From positions 5,988,952 through 6,052,951 of the forward strand of contig OX155976.1 of assembly GCA_944548615.1 (NCBI GenBank): a stretch of 64,000 nt of DNA, read 5' to 3'. The position numbers and the translations under genes are program-made. Below are positions 53,701-63,822 of this stretch, in pieces (the first letter of the stretch is position 1; the number at the start of each line of letters is the position of its first letter). The notes below the pieces were generated by a model that was not told where the DNA came from, did not search any database, and saw nothing but the letters and a program-made list of their open reading frames with translations. Origin of the DNA: Micropterix aruncella. Taxonomy: Eukaryota > Arthropoda > Insecta > Lepidoptera > Micropterigidae.

Positions 53701-56700
53701 GGCGGAGCCGGCCTAATGATTTATTGCCTCATCGGAACGTTCCTTTGGCCCGTACGTTAGATGTGTGACGTGCCTCAGGTTGCATGGGATTGATGTAAAT
53801 CAATTTGTCGTTTTATTTGACTAGAAAGTAATTGTTTTTCCTATGTAACCTTAGAAAGTATATGTAATATTGAAATAAATAATATAAATAAATGGAAGAA
53901 AGAATGATAAAATATTGTTATAAATCATTGGGGTGGCGGGTTCCTCGTAGTAGTTGACAACTCTAAAGTGGCCGACTTCAATAATATGTTTACGATGGTA
54001 CGGTATATTAAACAATAGATGCGATCTCCATTCCATGATAATTTTAAAAAAAAAATTAAAGATATTCTCTCAAAAAAAAATAATCTTGAAGAACTCAAAA
54101 GCCAAGTCATGTCTGGGAAATTTAGACACATAGATAGACATAAAACTAGGAAAATAAAACAGACGAAATGTAATGTGTTCAGGGTTCATCTATGTATATT
54201 TTCCATTTCTTTATTTACCATAACTTCTAAACGCCTAAACCGACTTAAACGTGTGTGGTATTGTTAGAATCGTTATGTTATCCCGAGTACCATACGGTAC
54301 CTTATCTGTCCAAATATCAAGTAAGCAGTTGTCTAAATGTCCAAATGTCAACAAATTAACATAAATATATCATGTTTAGTGTCAAATGAAAGGTCTGATT
54401 AAGTACATTCCGGAAATATACATGTATATATATGGATAAATACATAAACCACAAATATTTAATTGGAAAACCGTAATAAAAATAATCATATTTATACAAT
54501 AGTTAATTTGCTGTAACGGAAGTCCTGTTTTTTATTCTTTTTAATATATTTATTTGTTGCTCTTTATCTCGACAATCTCTTACAACCAACCCCACTATAA
54601 AGTATTCATATGTATGTGTACGTGTAACATGTGTGTAAGTTGGATCGACAAATTAGAAATTGAAATTACGTTTATTTTATCCCAATGGTGACCAAGCCAG
54701 AAATCAAACACAGAACCATACAATGTAAGATTAGGCAACTAACCACTATGTATAGTGCCTGCTCTACACGGCGGCCAATGCTTCGCAGCATCACTGAGAT
54801 GGAAGCTAATCGGCACAATTGTGAGCTGTGAAAATGTAGAAAAGAGCGAGATAGACATTGGCAGTGGCCATAGCATTGGTCAACGTGTAGAGCGAGCTAA
54901 GGTGACAGAATAATTTATTGAATTTGTAATCCTTACCTTTTCCAGCATCACACCATGAATCACACAGACGTAGATTCACACCAAATTGATGCTTTAAAAA
55001 AGCACGCTTAAGAGCAGATTAGAACGATAAACAAAAACCGGCGGTAATAAACATAAACCGGCGTAAAACATTGCAAGCATGCATAAACGGCGTTCCGCAA
55101 GGTACCCACTTCGGTCCCATCGCTCGATCTGTTATCCGCTCTCTCCCTCAGCAGCTTATCCAGCTTGTCGTATTCGTAACGCAGTGAGGAAATCTCTCTC
55201 TTTAGCTGGTCGTTTTCGCGCTTCAGCTTTTTGATATCGGACTGGCCTGAAATATGTCAAAACGTCGAATTGAAGATGGCTGCAGGTAAAGTTGAAAATA
55301 TGCTGTTTAAATGAGGTTTTCAACATAACGTTCATAATGAACGCGACTCTTTTTACACGACTGCCCAACGAAAAAATAATGTAATATGTTCGAGTTCATC
55401 TGTGTCTGTTTTCCTTTTCTTTATTCTACCATAACTTCTAAACGCTTAAACCGATTTAGAAGTATGAAATGTTGTAAGAATCTTTTTGTCATCCCGAGTG
55501 TCATATGGTAGCTTAAGTATACAATTATAAAGCAAATAGTTGTCTAAATGACCAAATCTCCAAATGTCAACAAATTAACATAAATATATCATGTTTTGTG
55601 TCAATGTAAGGTCTGATTGAGTACATTCCGTACCTTACCCTTCGGCTACGTAACGACCAAATTTGGTTGCACATCAGTACACCGTTGACTACGTAACGAT
55701 CAATATTGGCGGCTTGCTCTGGGAGCGCACAGTAATATTATTTTGTAATTCGAACGCATCCTAAAATACATAGACGGCCGCTAGAATAATTTGGCGCATC
55801 ATTTCGCGGATATTTCTGGTAAAAATCCATTGTCAAACATCATCATTTTTTTTTTCGAGAAATCATCAAAATTTTTATTGGTTTTTATGAGCAAATATCT
55901 AAATATTTTTGTAAGTAAATAAGCAAAACGAAATATTACAATTGATAGAAAATCTATTAACAATCAGGATAGTATTTACAATTTCTAAATCGGGTTCCGT
56001 ATTTTTATGTAAGACAAGTCCAAATTAGAAATGCTGAGTTTTTTTCACTTTTTCGACTTTCTCATATTTATTCATAATATTCATAATTATCTAATTATTT
56101 TATAAAATGAGATTTCAATGTTCTATATACGAAATTTTAATGCAATTATTGCACAGTTATTCTTTTTATGATTGCTACAGTAGTTCCATATCTATAGTAC
56201 TTTTTGTCGAGTGCGGCGATATTGCAAGAAATTCCAATAAATTCCCGCCGTCTGCCATGAAATTATGCCGCTACTCGAAGGGTTAAAATATGAGGAAATA
56301 GTATTGCGCGCACTTTTCGACTAGTTAACCCCTTGAGTATGATACGACCAAATCTGGTTCTGAAACAATTATCCGTTGAGTATGATACGACCAGATCTGG
56401 TTCCGCGTTTTTTTTCACTTCTTTGACGTTCTCATATTTATTCATAATTATCTAATTGATATTTCAATATTCTATATTCGAAATTTCAATGCAATCATTG
56501 TGCAGTTGTTCTTTTTATGATTGGTGTAGTAGTTTCGTAGTTATAGTACTTTAAGGTCGATGTCGCCGAAAATCCTGCAAAAGAGACAGATGCATCCATG
56601 AAAATACCCATTTACTCCAAGGGTTAAACAAAGTCGGACGTGGGTTACTCCCTCTAGAATCTCTTTCCTCAGAAGTGCCTCTTTGATTGGTCTGTCATTT

Positions 56701-59161
56701 TTACTTACCTCGTTCTACTTCTGCATTGATGTTGATTGTTCTCAGTCTAAGTTCTTCATTCTCGTACAACATGCCACGCGAAGATTTTCTGTCCAACCTT
56801 AAAAAAATAAACGTTGTTCGCAATTACCCTTCTGCGCAATTCTGGACAGAGCTATACCGTCCTAGCAGAGACAACTAACATGTTTCGACTAGACATATTA
56901 TGCGGGGTCAACATAGTAATTGTGTTTATAAATACGACCGGTTTATAATATAATGTGTTTTTTATATAATGGCAGTTATGATTATACGTTTATAAACCAA
57001 GATGGCATTTATTTAGCGTATACGTTTGGCGTCCGCAATGTTTACGGAGCTCCATGTTTACCGTCTAACTTGCAACCAGTTACTTAAATTTTTTTCACAC
57101 AAGTCAATTTGGTATCGCATGAAAATGCTTGACTAAGTCGACCAATATTGAACTGTCTTTGATAGACACTCTGCACGGATTTTACGCGCATTATTGAAAC
57201 AAGTGTTTTTCAAACGCATTGATTTGGCGCACCCTTAAATTGCTGCCCGGGGCAAGTACCCCGGTTTGCCCTCCCCTAGATCCGGAGCTGCTAGTGAGTC
57301 ATTCAGGTAGAATAAGGGCCAGTTGTATACTACGTCCAGCTTGGGTAGCTAACGGTTTCGTGCAGTTTGGGTAACTAGATTCATTGCGTACCCAGATCGG
57401 GATTGCGTTACCTTCCTAGTACCTTTCCGTAAGGCGTTGTACTCTGGCGGGTTCGTGGCTTTGCTGGGCGGTAGGTTTGTACCGTCCTAAAGTCTTCTAC
57501 GCTCATCCCACGGTTGAACGAACGATCACATATCTTTACATCAGCCTGGGGTGACGGGTTCGCCCATTGTAGTCGACAACGCCCGACAGCGTTTAACTCT
57601 CTTGTATTCACATCTACTGACACATACGTAAGTAACATGAAAGTAGGTATACTGATTGGTCCAAATCGGGACTGGACGTAGCCTGTGGTATATATGGAGA
57701 GCGACCAAACTTCGAAAGAAGTGTAAACTTGGGGAAATACGCCTCCATTTCACCTCTTACCTTTACCCACAAGACGCCATATTGCAGATGTCGCCTACCT
57801 ATTGAAGATAGCAAATGGCTCAGTTGACTGCCCGGATTTATTGGAGAAGGTTGGGTTGAGGGTCTCTGCTGATCCGATCAGAAGACCATGCACCCTGTTT
57901 ATCCCCAGAGCTAACACCAATTACAGGCTAAACAGTTATCTATTGAGAGCAAGCCAAAGTTTCAATGATGTAGCTACCCAATATGACATTGACTTATTTA
58001 ATATGTCAGTCCAGCAGCTCAAGAAGTTACTGGCTGACGCCTTCTTTGGCTAATCCTTTGTTCTATTTTGTTTAGTTTTTTCTTAGTCTAATTGTTTTTC
58101 TTTTTTTTCTCCCCCTTTTATATATCTATTCATACATTTTTACTTGTGGAACCTTGTAATTGGCCTTATATACATATTAATTTGTAATAACCGTATACCT
58201 AGTAACCGTATACCAGTAAGATTCCTAAAATTAATAAAATAAAAATAAAAAATAATATAAAATATTCCAAACGGAGGTATACGCCATTATTGAATATGCG
58301 GATATCAACATCCATAAGAACTACGCCAACCACCGTATCTATATCCACTCGGATAGCAAGACATCTCTTATGGCACTAGCCTCGAATACCATTAATTCAA
58401 AGCTAGTGCAAAACTGCGTATCACTACTGAATTCCCTGGGCGAAAAGAACAGGGTAATTCTAAGATGGGTTCCCGGCCATGCAGGAATCGAGGGAAATGA
58501 AAAAGCCGACGAACTTGCTAGGACGGGAGCAAAGGGAACGTTATACGGCCCTGAACCTTGCTGTGGCGTACCAACAAGCCTTGCAAACCGAATGCTCAAA
58601 AAATATGTTTAGAACAATCCGTCAACCACTGGGACAACACGCCAGGGTTGAATCATTCCAAAGCGCTAATCAAGGCTTACGACCGTAAAACTGCCCATGA
58701 GGCATTATCGCTAAATAGGAACAATCTACGCATATTGGTGAGGGCGCTCACGGGGCATTGTGGCCTGAACAAACACATGTACAACCTCAAGCTGCGGGAG
58801 TCGAAAATGTGTAGGTTCTGCCAAGGGGCAGAGAAACCCCCTGCATCTCATGTGCGAGTGTGGCCCGCTGATTTGTAAAAGATACACCCACTTGGGTGGT
58901 CATTACCTCCAACCTGAGGAGGTAAAACAAGCTGACACCAAAAGCCTGTTACGGTTCTTAAATGACACGAGGCTTAGCTCAGAACTATAGTAAGTGGCGA
59001 ACACAATAGATCAGCAATGGTCGCAGTGTTACAAGGCTCATAAAGACCTTAGAAAAGCCCCACACAATAAAAACAATACAAGTATCGTACTTCCGATTGG
59101 GTTTTACGTTGACATCCTTGCGCCTGGTGCGCAGCATGCTGCCGCCGCTCATCCCTGACAT
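46585..59161 (-). CDS. Coiled-coil protein with cysteine clusters, about 552 aa (5 coding exons)
   Basis: Exons 59161-59091, 56797-56709, 55246-55110, 52250-52029 and 47724-46585 join in phase (2,1,0,0) to one frame, each with consensus splice ends. I do not recognise a named family. In order: a basic N-terminus (MSGMSGGSMLRTRRKDV), a charged coiled coil of about 65 residues (ENEELRLRTINI, IKKLKRENDQLKREISSL), a cysteine cluster CCSDCEEKICK, a second one CDCEECVK, a long low-complexity middle with NNNNN, RSHSAP (matches the 14-3-3 mode-1 consensus RSxSxP), EEPIYATVKK (possible tyrosine-based docking site) and a basic KKKRFSIYFKRRSK near the C-terminus. No signal peptide or membrane segment, so probably cytoplasmic or cortical (inference). 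A further exon between those found cannot be excluded. Confidence 0.8.
47725..48080. other. Intron sequence, nothing recognised
   Basis: Part of the 4.3-kb last intron. A+T-rich, with no repeat boundary until the R copy. Confidence 0.4.
48088..48729 (-). mobile_element. Repeat R copy 12, part of inverted pair
   Basis: From GCTGTCAAATACAATGGGCG to GCAACAAGGCCTATCAACTC. It is followed head-to-head by the plus-oriented copy 13. Confidence 0.8.
48730..49265 (+). mobile_element. Repeat R copy 13, inverted relative to copy 12
   Basis: Divergent subfamily: TCCAAGTCGGGGGAACACCT, CCAATCGTTTGTTACACTCC, CAGGTAGAGGCTACGCAAGC and an end at GACGTGTCGCCCGTCGATGT. Together with copy 12 it makes an intronic inverted repeat of more than 500 bp per arm, though the arms are quite diverged. 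Confidence 0.7.
49909..50510 (+). mobile_element. piggyBac-like MITE S copy 2
   Basis: TTAA (49909-49912), then CCCTTCGAGTAACGGCAT. Carries the full body through GCGCTCCGGGAGCAAGCTGC and is truncated just before the right terminus. Non-coding. Confidence 0.8.
50940..52010 (-). mobile_element. Jockey-type LINE, reverse transcriptase remnant
   Basis: The minus strand encodes in sliding frames: GVPQGSLLGPLLFIIFINNI (RT palm motif), LLYANDMKIICPI (catalytic YADD changed to YAND), SSIKDLGVTFDSKLLFNEHI, LKILYCAFVRSHLEYASQVWNP and IRASRCFNVLAREVDIDLFN. It has the order of a jockey ORF2 from palm to C-terminus. Frameshifts and the YAND change show that it is dead. It lies in the intron immediately after coding exon 4 of the host gene. 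Confidence 0.9.
52029..52250 (-). CDS. Coiled-coil gene, coding exon 4
   Basis: The acceptor is GATATTTCCAG and the donor GAG^GTTGGT; 74 codons in phase 0. It encodes DSDTCCSDCEEKICKQNDV followed by an acidic, serine-rich stretch. A jockey-type LINE fragment starts within about 20 bases of the donor in the following intron. Confidence 0.8.
52620..52860 (+). mobile_element. LINE C-terminal fragment
   Basis: A plus-strand reading gives FELPPVKTAFAQRQAWYIAP, RTYNKLDEHIKLLNTILSFK and NAINKWPLELG, the end of a CR1/jockey-like ORF2 (R...WN-LP...S...FK..L). No catalytic motif. Confidence 0.6.
53071..53767. mobile_element. TIR transposon, about 700 bp
   Basis: GTACGGGCCAAAGGAACGTT on the left and AACGTTCCTTTGGCCCGTAC on the right are exact reverse complements, and pairing extends outward (CCCACATCTAA / TTAGATGTGTGA). 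Both continue inward with ATGGGGTAATAAA / TTTATTGCCTCAT. No transposase frame. The superfamily is not assignable; no clear TSD. Confidence 0.8.
54165..54420 (+). repeat. Repeat Y copy 1
   Basis: CCATAACTTCTAAACGCCTA, TGTCAACAAATTAACATAAA, ATATATCATGTTTAGTGTC and AAGTACATTCCG recur at 55385-55625 and in inverse at 59578-59805. Confidence 0.7.
54575..54755 (-). mobile_element. tRNA-derived SINE copy 3, decayed
   Basis: On the minus strand, TGGTTAGTTGCCTAATCTTA and CATTGTATGGTTCTGTG are worn versions of the SINE head. TGTCGATCCAACTTACACAC and GGGGTTGGTTGTAAGAGA belong to the body. Confidence 0.7.
55110..55246 (-). CDS. Coiled-coil gene, coding exon 3
   Basis: The acceptor is ATATTTCAG. It encodes QSDIKKLKRENDQLKREI, SSLRYEYDKLDKLLRER and ADNRSSDGTE. 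The leucine/isoleucine heptad spacing is regular. The donor GAA^GTGGGT is the choice that keeps phase with exon 4. An alternative GTGG^GTACCT would break the frame. Confidence 0.8.
55385..55625 (+). repeat. Repeat Y copy 2
   Basis: Matches copy 1 (ACCATAACTTCTAAACGCTT, ATATATCATGTTTTGTGTC, GAGTACATTCCG). An S MITE begins 8-12 bases after its end. Confidence 0.7.
55635..56286 (-). mobile_element. piggyBac-like MITE S copy 3, both ends present
   Basis: Left TTACCCTTCGGCTACGTAAC and right GCCGCTACTCGAAGGGTTAA give imperfect inverted ends with TTA/TTAA flanks. This is the best full-length reference (about 650 bp). Lies in the intron between coding exons 2 and 3 of the coiled-coil gene. Confidence 0.85.
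56324..56629 (-). mobile_element. piggyBac-like MITE, short S-related subfamily
   Basis: TTAACCCCTTGAGTATGATA on the left and TTTACTCCAAGGGTTAA on the right. The inner part shares TTTTCACTT, CTCATATTTATTCATAATTA and the GTTCTTTTTATGATTG motif with S. TACGACCAAATCTGGTTC is present twice as a direct repeat (56343, 56385). Confidence 0.8.
56709..56797 (-). CDS. Coiled-coil gene, coding exon 2
   Basis: The acceptor is TTTTTTTAAG and the donor CGAG^GTAAGT (strong). It completes a lysine codon and encodes LDRKSSRGMLYENEELRLRT then INININ-type INAEVER. Start of the heptad region. Confidence 0.8.
56930..57405. other. Intron sequence, nothing recognised
   Basis: Contains GTTTATAAT/ATTATAC-type AT-rich inverted bits near 56940-57000. 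No exon. Confidence 0.35.
57410..57590 (+). mobile_element. Repeat R copy 14, truncated
   Basis: Only the last 180 bases of R: CCGTAAGGCGTTGTACTCTG, GTCTTCTACGCTCATCCCA and GACGGGTTCGCCCATTGTAG then TCGACAAC. Loss of the opposite end supports the assigned orientation (5' truncation). Confidence 0.75.
57786..58262 (+). mobile_element. Jockey-type LINE C-terminus and 3' UTR
   Basis: The plus frame encodes VAYLLKIANGSVDCPDLLEK, then VGLRVSADPIRRPCTLFIPR, TNYRLNSYLLRASQSFND and DLFNMSVQQLKKLL, stop at 58051-58053. An A-rich 3' tail (AATAAAATAAAAATAAAAAA) follows to 58262. Same family as the dead copy at 50.9-52.0 kb (RASRCFN..DLFN). Confidence 0.85.
58268..59070 (+). mobile_element. LINE family V copy 4, RNase H plus C-terminus
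   Basis: The first part encodes an RNase H domain: TEVYAIIEYADIN, IHSDSKTSLMAL, VILRWVPGHAGIEGNEKADE. The catalytic aspartate positions in HSDS and EKADE are visible. The knuckle region CRFCQGAE follows after a frameshift near 58605, and a second one occurs near 58835. The 3' end (AAAGCCCCACACAATAAAAA) stops about 20 bases before the donor of the host first coding exon. Confidence 0.9.
59091..59161 (-). CDS. Coiled-coil gene, first coding exon
   Basis: The ATG at 59161-59159 (A at -3) opens 23 codons plus two bases. The donor is GGAA^GTACGA at 59090. The whole exon runs from 59252 (acceptor TTTGTTTGTTTCAG), so 59252-59162 is 5' UTR and at least one non-coding exon must lie upstream. A competing open frame crosses the entire exon but meets a stop in the next exon, so it is rejected. 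Confidence 0.75.
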
Positions 59162-59173
59162 CCTGACTACCAG

Positions 59174-59206
59174 TCACAGCTTCAGGACAAATTTCCAACT
59201 TAACAT
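59174..59206 (-). promoter_or_regulatory. uORF, 10 codons
   Basis: An ATG at 59206 starts a 10-codon frame (MLSWKFVLKL) ending in TGA 12 bases before the main ATG and in the same frame. Such a short, close uORF would be expected to reduce or regulate initiation at the main start (inference). Confidence 0.55.
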
Positions 59207-59577
59207 GGTTAAATCCAGGATCCCTGGAAGATTTACTTCCTCGGCAGGACACCTGAAACAAACAAACGAAACATAGAGGTCTTCTTGATATTAGTCCTTT
59301 GGAACCAGCTGCATCTGTTATTAGAAGTCCAACTACCCTATTGTATACTGTATCTATCTAAGTAACAAGTAAATATATTAAAAAGAATAAAAACCCAACT
59401 GCCGTTCCAGAAAGTGAACTATTGTATTTGTAATTATTTTCATTGCGGTTTTTTCATTACATTTTTATGGTTTATGTATTATATAAATAAATGGTTTATG
59501 TTTTATATTATAGATTTATGGTTTATATAGAGGTTTATGGTTTATAGATTTATGGTTTATATAGATAGATGTATGTT

Positions 59578-59805
59578 TTCGGAGTGTATTCAATCAGACC
59601 TTTCTTTTAACACTAAACACGATATATTTATGTGAATTTATTGACATTTGGACATTTAGACAACTGCTTACCAGATATTAGGACAATTAATGTACCATAA
59701 TATAATACTCGGGATGATATAGCAATTCTAAGAATACCACCATTCTAAATTAATTCATGCGTTTAAAAGTTATGGTAGTATAAAAAAAAACGGAAAACAT
59801 ACATA
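59578..59805 (-). repeat. Repeat Y copy 3, inverted
   Basis: CGGAGTGTATTCAATCAGAC, GATATATTTATGTGAATTTA and TTTAAAAGTTATGGTAGTA are the reverse of copies 1-2. Confidence 0.7.
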
Positions 59806-59811
59806 TCGGGA

Positions 59812-60556
59812 CTTCTTAACCCCAGGTCGACCATAATAATCGGCAACAAAATTTACAGTAAAACTTACTTAAATATATGTATGTATCCATACATATATCG
59901 CAGCCGAAGGGTTAACTTCGGCTGCGTAACGACCAATATTGGCGGTTTGATTCCGGATCGCACAGTAATATGATTTTCTAGTTCGAACGCATCCTAAAAT
60001 CCATACCAAATATCTCATTATTACCATTGATACATAGACGGCCGCTAGAATAATTTGGCGCGTCATTTCGCGGATATTTCTGGTAAAATTCCATTTTTAA
60101 ACATCATCATTTTTTTTCGAGAAATCATAAAAAAAAATATTGTTATGATTTATATGATTTATTTATATGAGCAAATATCTAAATAATTTGGTATGTAAAT
60201 AAGCAAAACGAAATATTATCTTTCATAGAGAATCTAATAAATATCTGGATAGTATTTACAATTTCTAAATAGGGTTCCGTATTTTTTCATAAGACAAATA
60301 CAAGTTAGAAATGCCGAGTTTTTTTCACTTTTTCGACTTTCTCATATTTATTCATAATTATCTAATTATTTTTAAAAAAAAAAATTCAATATTCTATATA
60401 CGAAATTTGAATGCGATTATTGCACAGTTATTCTTTTTATGATTTCTATAGTAGTTCCATAGTTATCGTACTTTTTGAGGAGCGCGGCGATATTGCAAGA
60501 AATTCCAATAAATTGACGCGGTCTGCCATGAAATTATGCCGCTACTCGAAGTGTTA
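59812..60556 (-). mobile_element. piggyBac-like MITE S copy 4, with abutting short TTAA element
   Basis: S runs from about 59912 (TTAACTTCGGCTGCGTAACG) to GCCGCTACTCGAAGTG at 60556. Left of it, 59814-59914 is a separate short unit starting TTAACCCCAGGTCGACC and ending GCAGCCGAAGGGTTAA. The two share the central TTAA, giving a perfect inverted junction CAGCCGAAGGGTTAACTTCGGCTG split around it. Confidence 0.75.
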
Positions 60557-61388
<832 letters not shown>

Positions 61389-61426
61389 CATTTTTTGTTT
61401 TTCTTTGTCCTACAAAAAGCTATGAG

Positions 61427-61502
61427 CATGATGTGCCATCTAGAGGTACGTAAAATATCATTAATATTTTTACTACCGATATTTTACCTATCCTAGATGG
61501 CG
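61427..61502. mobile_element. Small hairpin, GCCATCTAG ends
   Basis: GCCATCTAGAGGTACGTAAA and GATATTTTACCTATCCTAGATGGC (first 20: GATATTTTACCTATCCTAGA) pair across a short loop. Possibly a mini-MITE. No TSD determined. Confidence 0.55.
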
Positions 61503-61540
61503 CAGAGCGCTCAACGCTTCTCAAACTTTTCTCTAACCAG

Positions 61541-61975
61541 CCATTTATTGGAATTTCTTGCAATATCGCCGCGCTCGACAAAAAGTACTATAACTATGGA
61601 ACTACTATAGCAATCATAAAAAGAATAACTGTACAATGATTGCATTGAAATTTAGTATATTATATAATATTGAAATATCATTTTGTAAAACAGTTACATA
61701 ACTATGAATAAATATGAGAAAATCGAAAAAGTGAAAAAAAACTTGTACTTGTCTTATGAAAAAATACGGAACCCTATTTAGAAATTGTGAATACTATCGT
61801 GATTTTTATTAGATTTTCTATCAAAGGTAATATTTCGTTTTGCTTATATACATACAAAAATATTTAGATATTAGCTCATAAAAACCAATATTTTTTTTAT
61901 GATTTCTCGAATAAAAAAAGTGATGATGATTGGCAATGGAATTTTACTAGAAATATGCGCGAAATATATAATATA
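61541..61975 (+). mobile_element. piggyBac-like MITE S copy 5, both ends missing
   Basis: Starts inside S at TTATTGGAATTTCTTGCAAT and runs to GAAATATGCGCGAAAT. No terminal repeats. Confidence 0.75.
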
Positions 61976-62303
61976 CAAATTTGACAAATAAAAAATATAT
62001 AAAAAAACATTTTTTTTTTTGCAAAAAATATCAGTTATTTATTTTGTCGTACTGATTCATTTACTACGATGATGTCAATAATAAAAAACCATTCTGTATA
62101 ATAACTATTTAGAATTGGAGCGCAAAATCGCTTGTATGTCTTGATTTTCCGCATTATTAATGAATATTGCCCTTACATATTACAGGGTTGACAATAGTTA
62201 AAACTAAAGAGTTTTTTACCCCCACCTTACAGTGCATGCAGTTGAAGCTTAATACACCAAATGCGATTAGTGAACTGACAAACATTTACCTACTTATATG
62301 ATA

Positions 62304-62352
62304 CTAGCTGTTGCCCGTGGCTTCGCTTCGCGTGGAGTTTTGAATCAAGTTG
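62304..62352 (-). mobile_element. Helitron 3' end fragment
   Basis: CTAGCTGTTGCCCGTGGCTT then CGCTTCGCGTGG is the reverse of a Helitron terminus (hairpin then CTAG, next to T on the minus strand). It is cut short where S copy 6 begins. Confidence 0.6.
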
Positions 62353-62357
62353 TTAGT

Positions 62358-63015
62358 CCCTTCGGCTACGTAACGACCAAATTCGGCTGCACATCAGAAC
62401 ACCGTTGACTACGTAACGACCAATATTGGCGGCTTGCTCCCGGAGCGCACAGTAATATTATTTTCTAATTCCAACGCATCCTAAAATCCATACCATATAT
62501 CTCATTATTACGATAGATACATTGACGGCCGCTAGAATAATTTCGCGCGTCATTTCGTGAATATTTCTGGTAAAATTCTATTGTCAAACACGATCAAATT
62601 TTTCTTCGAGAAATATTTTTTTTAATTGGTTTTTATGAGCTAATATCTAAATATTTTTGTATATAAATAAGCAAAACGAAATATACCATTTGATAGAGAA
62701 TCTAATAAACATTACGATAGTATTTACAATTTCTAAATAGGGTTCCGTATTTTTCCGTAACACAAGTACAAGTTAGAAATACCGAGTTTTTTTCATTTTT
62801 TCGACTTTCTCATATTTATTCATAATTAGCTAATTATTTTACAAAATGGGATTTCAATATTCTGTATACGAAATTTTAATGCGATCATTGCACAGTTATT
62901 CTTTTTATGATTTCTATAGTAGTTTCATAGTTATAGTACTTTATTTCGAGCACGGCGATATTGCAATAAATTGCCCCGGTCTGCCATGAAATTATGCCGC
63001 TACTCGAAAAGTTAA
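62358..63015 (-). mobile_element. piggyBac-like MITE S copy 6
   Basis: From CCCTTCGGCTACGTAACG to CCGCTACTCGAAAAGTTAA. It is near full length and interrupts the Helitron 3' fragment, so S moved later at this locus. Confidence 0.8.
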
Positions 63016-63135
63016 GAAGATTAATATTTATTTGCCTTTTCACACACTTCCTATAGGTAGATAGTTCAATCATTTATATAATGTATTTTCGTTTCACACG
63101 ATTTTCTCTTAGATTGACGAAACAGTTGAGACAAA

Positions 63136-63299
63136 TTATAAATAGGATAGAAAACGAATTTACCGCGTGAAATTTGTAGCACCCGACGTTTCGGTGACGT
63201 TGCAGCCGCCGTTGTAAATTCGTTCCCAAATTTCACGCGGTAAATTCGTTTTCTATCCTATTTATAATGTCAAATCACCGCGATAGTCTTCGATTTTAT
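63136..63299. mobile_element. Foldback element copy 2, 12-bp TSD
   Basis: AGTTGAGACAAA at 63124-63135 and 63300-63311 flanks an imperfect hairpin. TATAAATAGGATAGAAAACG on the left pairs with CGTTTTCTATCCTATTTATA on the right. Here the extra outer segment (ATGTCAAATCACCGCGATAG ...) is on the right, opposite to copy 1. Internally deleted: the GC-rich arm core of copy 1 is gone. Confidence 0.85.
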
Positions 63300-63311
63300 A
63301 GTTGAGACAAA

Positions 63312-63822
63312 GTTATAACCTAGCTTTTATGTGGAATTTTAAAATGGGTTCTTTAACATTCTGGGACTAACTACCTGACTTACCGAGCGATCGACCGACT
63401 GACTATAATATGAAAGCTCAGTTAATTGTGAATTTTCGAAAAACTGTAAATGTCATTATTTTTCATTTGTAATGAGTAGCTTAAATATAAATTTTGATAT
63501 CTGTAGCTTCAGCGTTATCAATTTTCCATACGATAGTAAATTCACTGTTTTTACTCCCTTAGGGGTTGAATTTTCAAAAACACCTTCTTAGTGCCCGTAT
63601 ACATTATAAAAGGAAGTATTATGCAATGAAAGTCTTATGATGTCAGTCAGTAGTTGAGTCAGTTTCGCCTTTTAAAAAATTCTCATAAAGTTCACAATAA
63701 AAACTTTTTTTTTTCATACAAATTTTCATCTTCTTTTTCCCTTTAGGAGTGGAATTTATAAGAATTCTAAAACACGTATTTTTTATTTTATTTAATTACC
63801 CGAGGGAACAAGTACCAACTTG
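63312..63822. other. Unassigned A+T-rich sequence
   Basis: No exon or repeat recognised. T-rich runs near 63705. Confidence 0.4.

Noticed and set aside
59091..59252. Alternative frame through first exon (VSCRGSKSSRDPGFNHVKLE)
   Set aside because: Open across the exon but meets a stop in the next exon in the matching phase. The MSGMSGGSM frame joins cleanly to the coiled coil.
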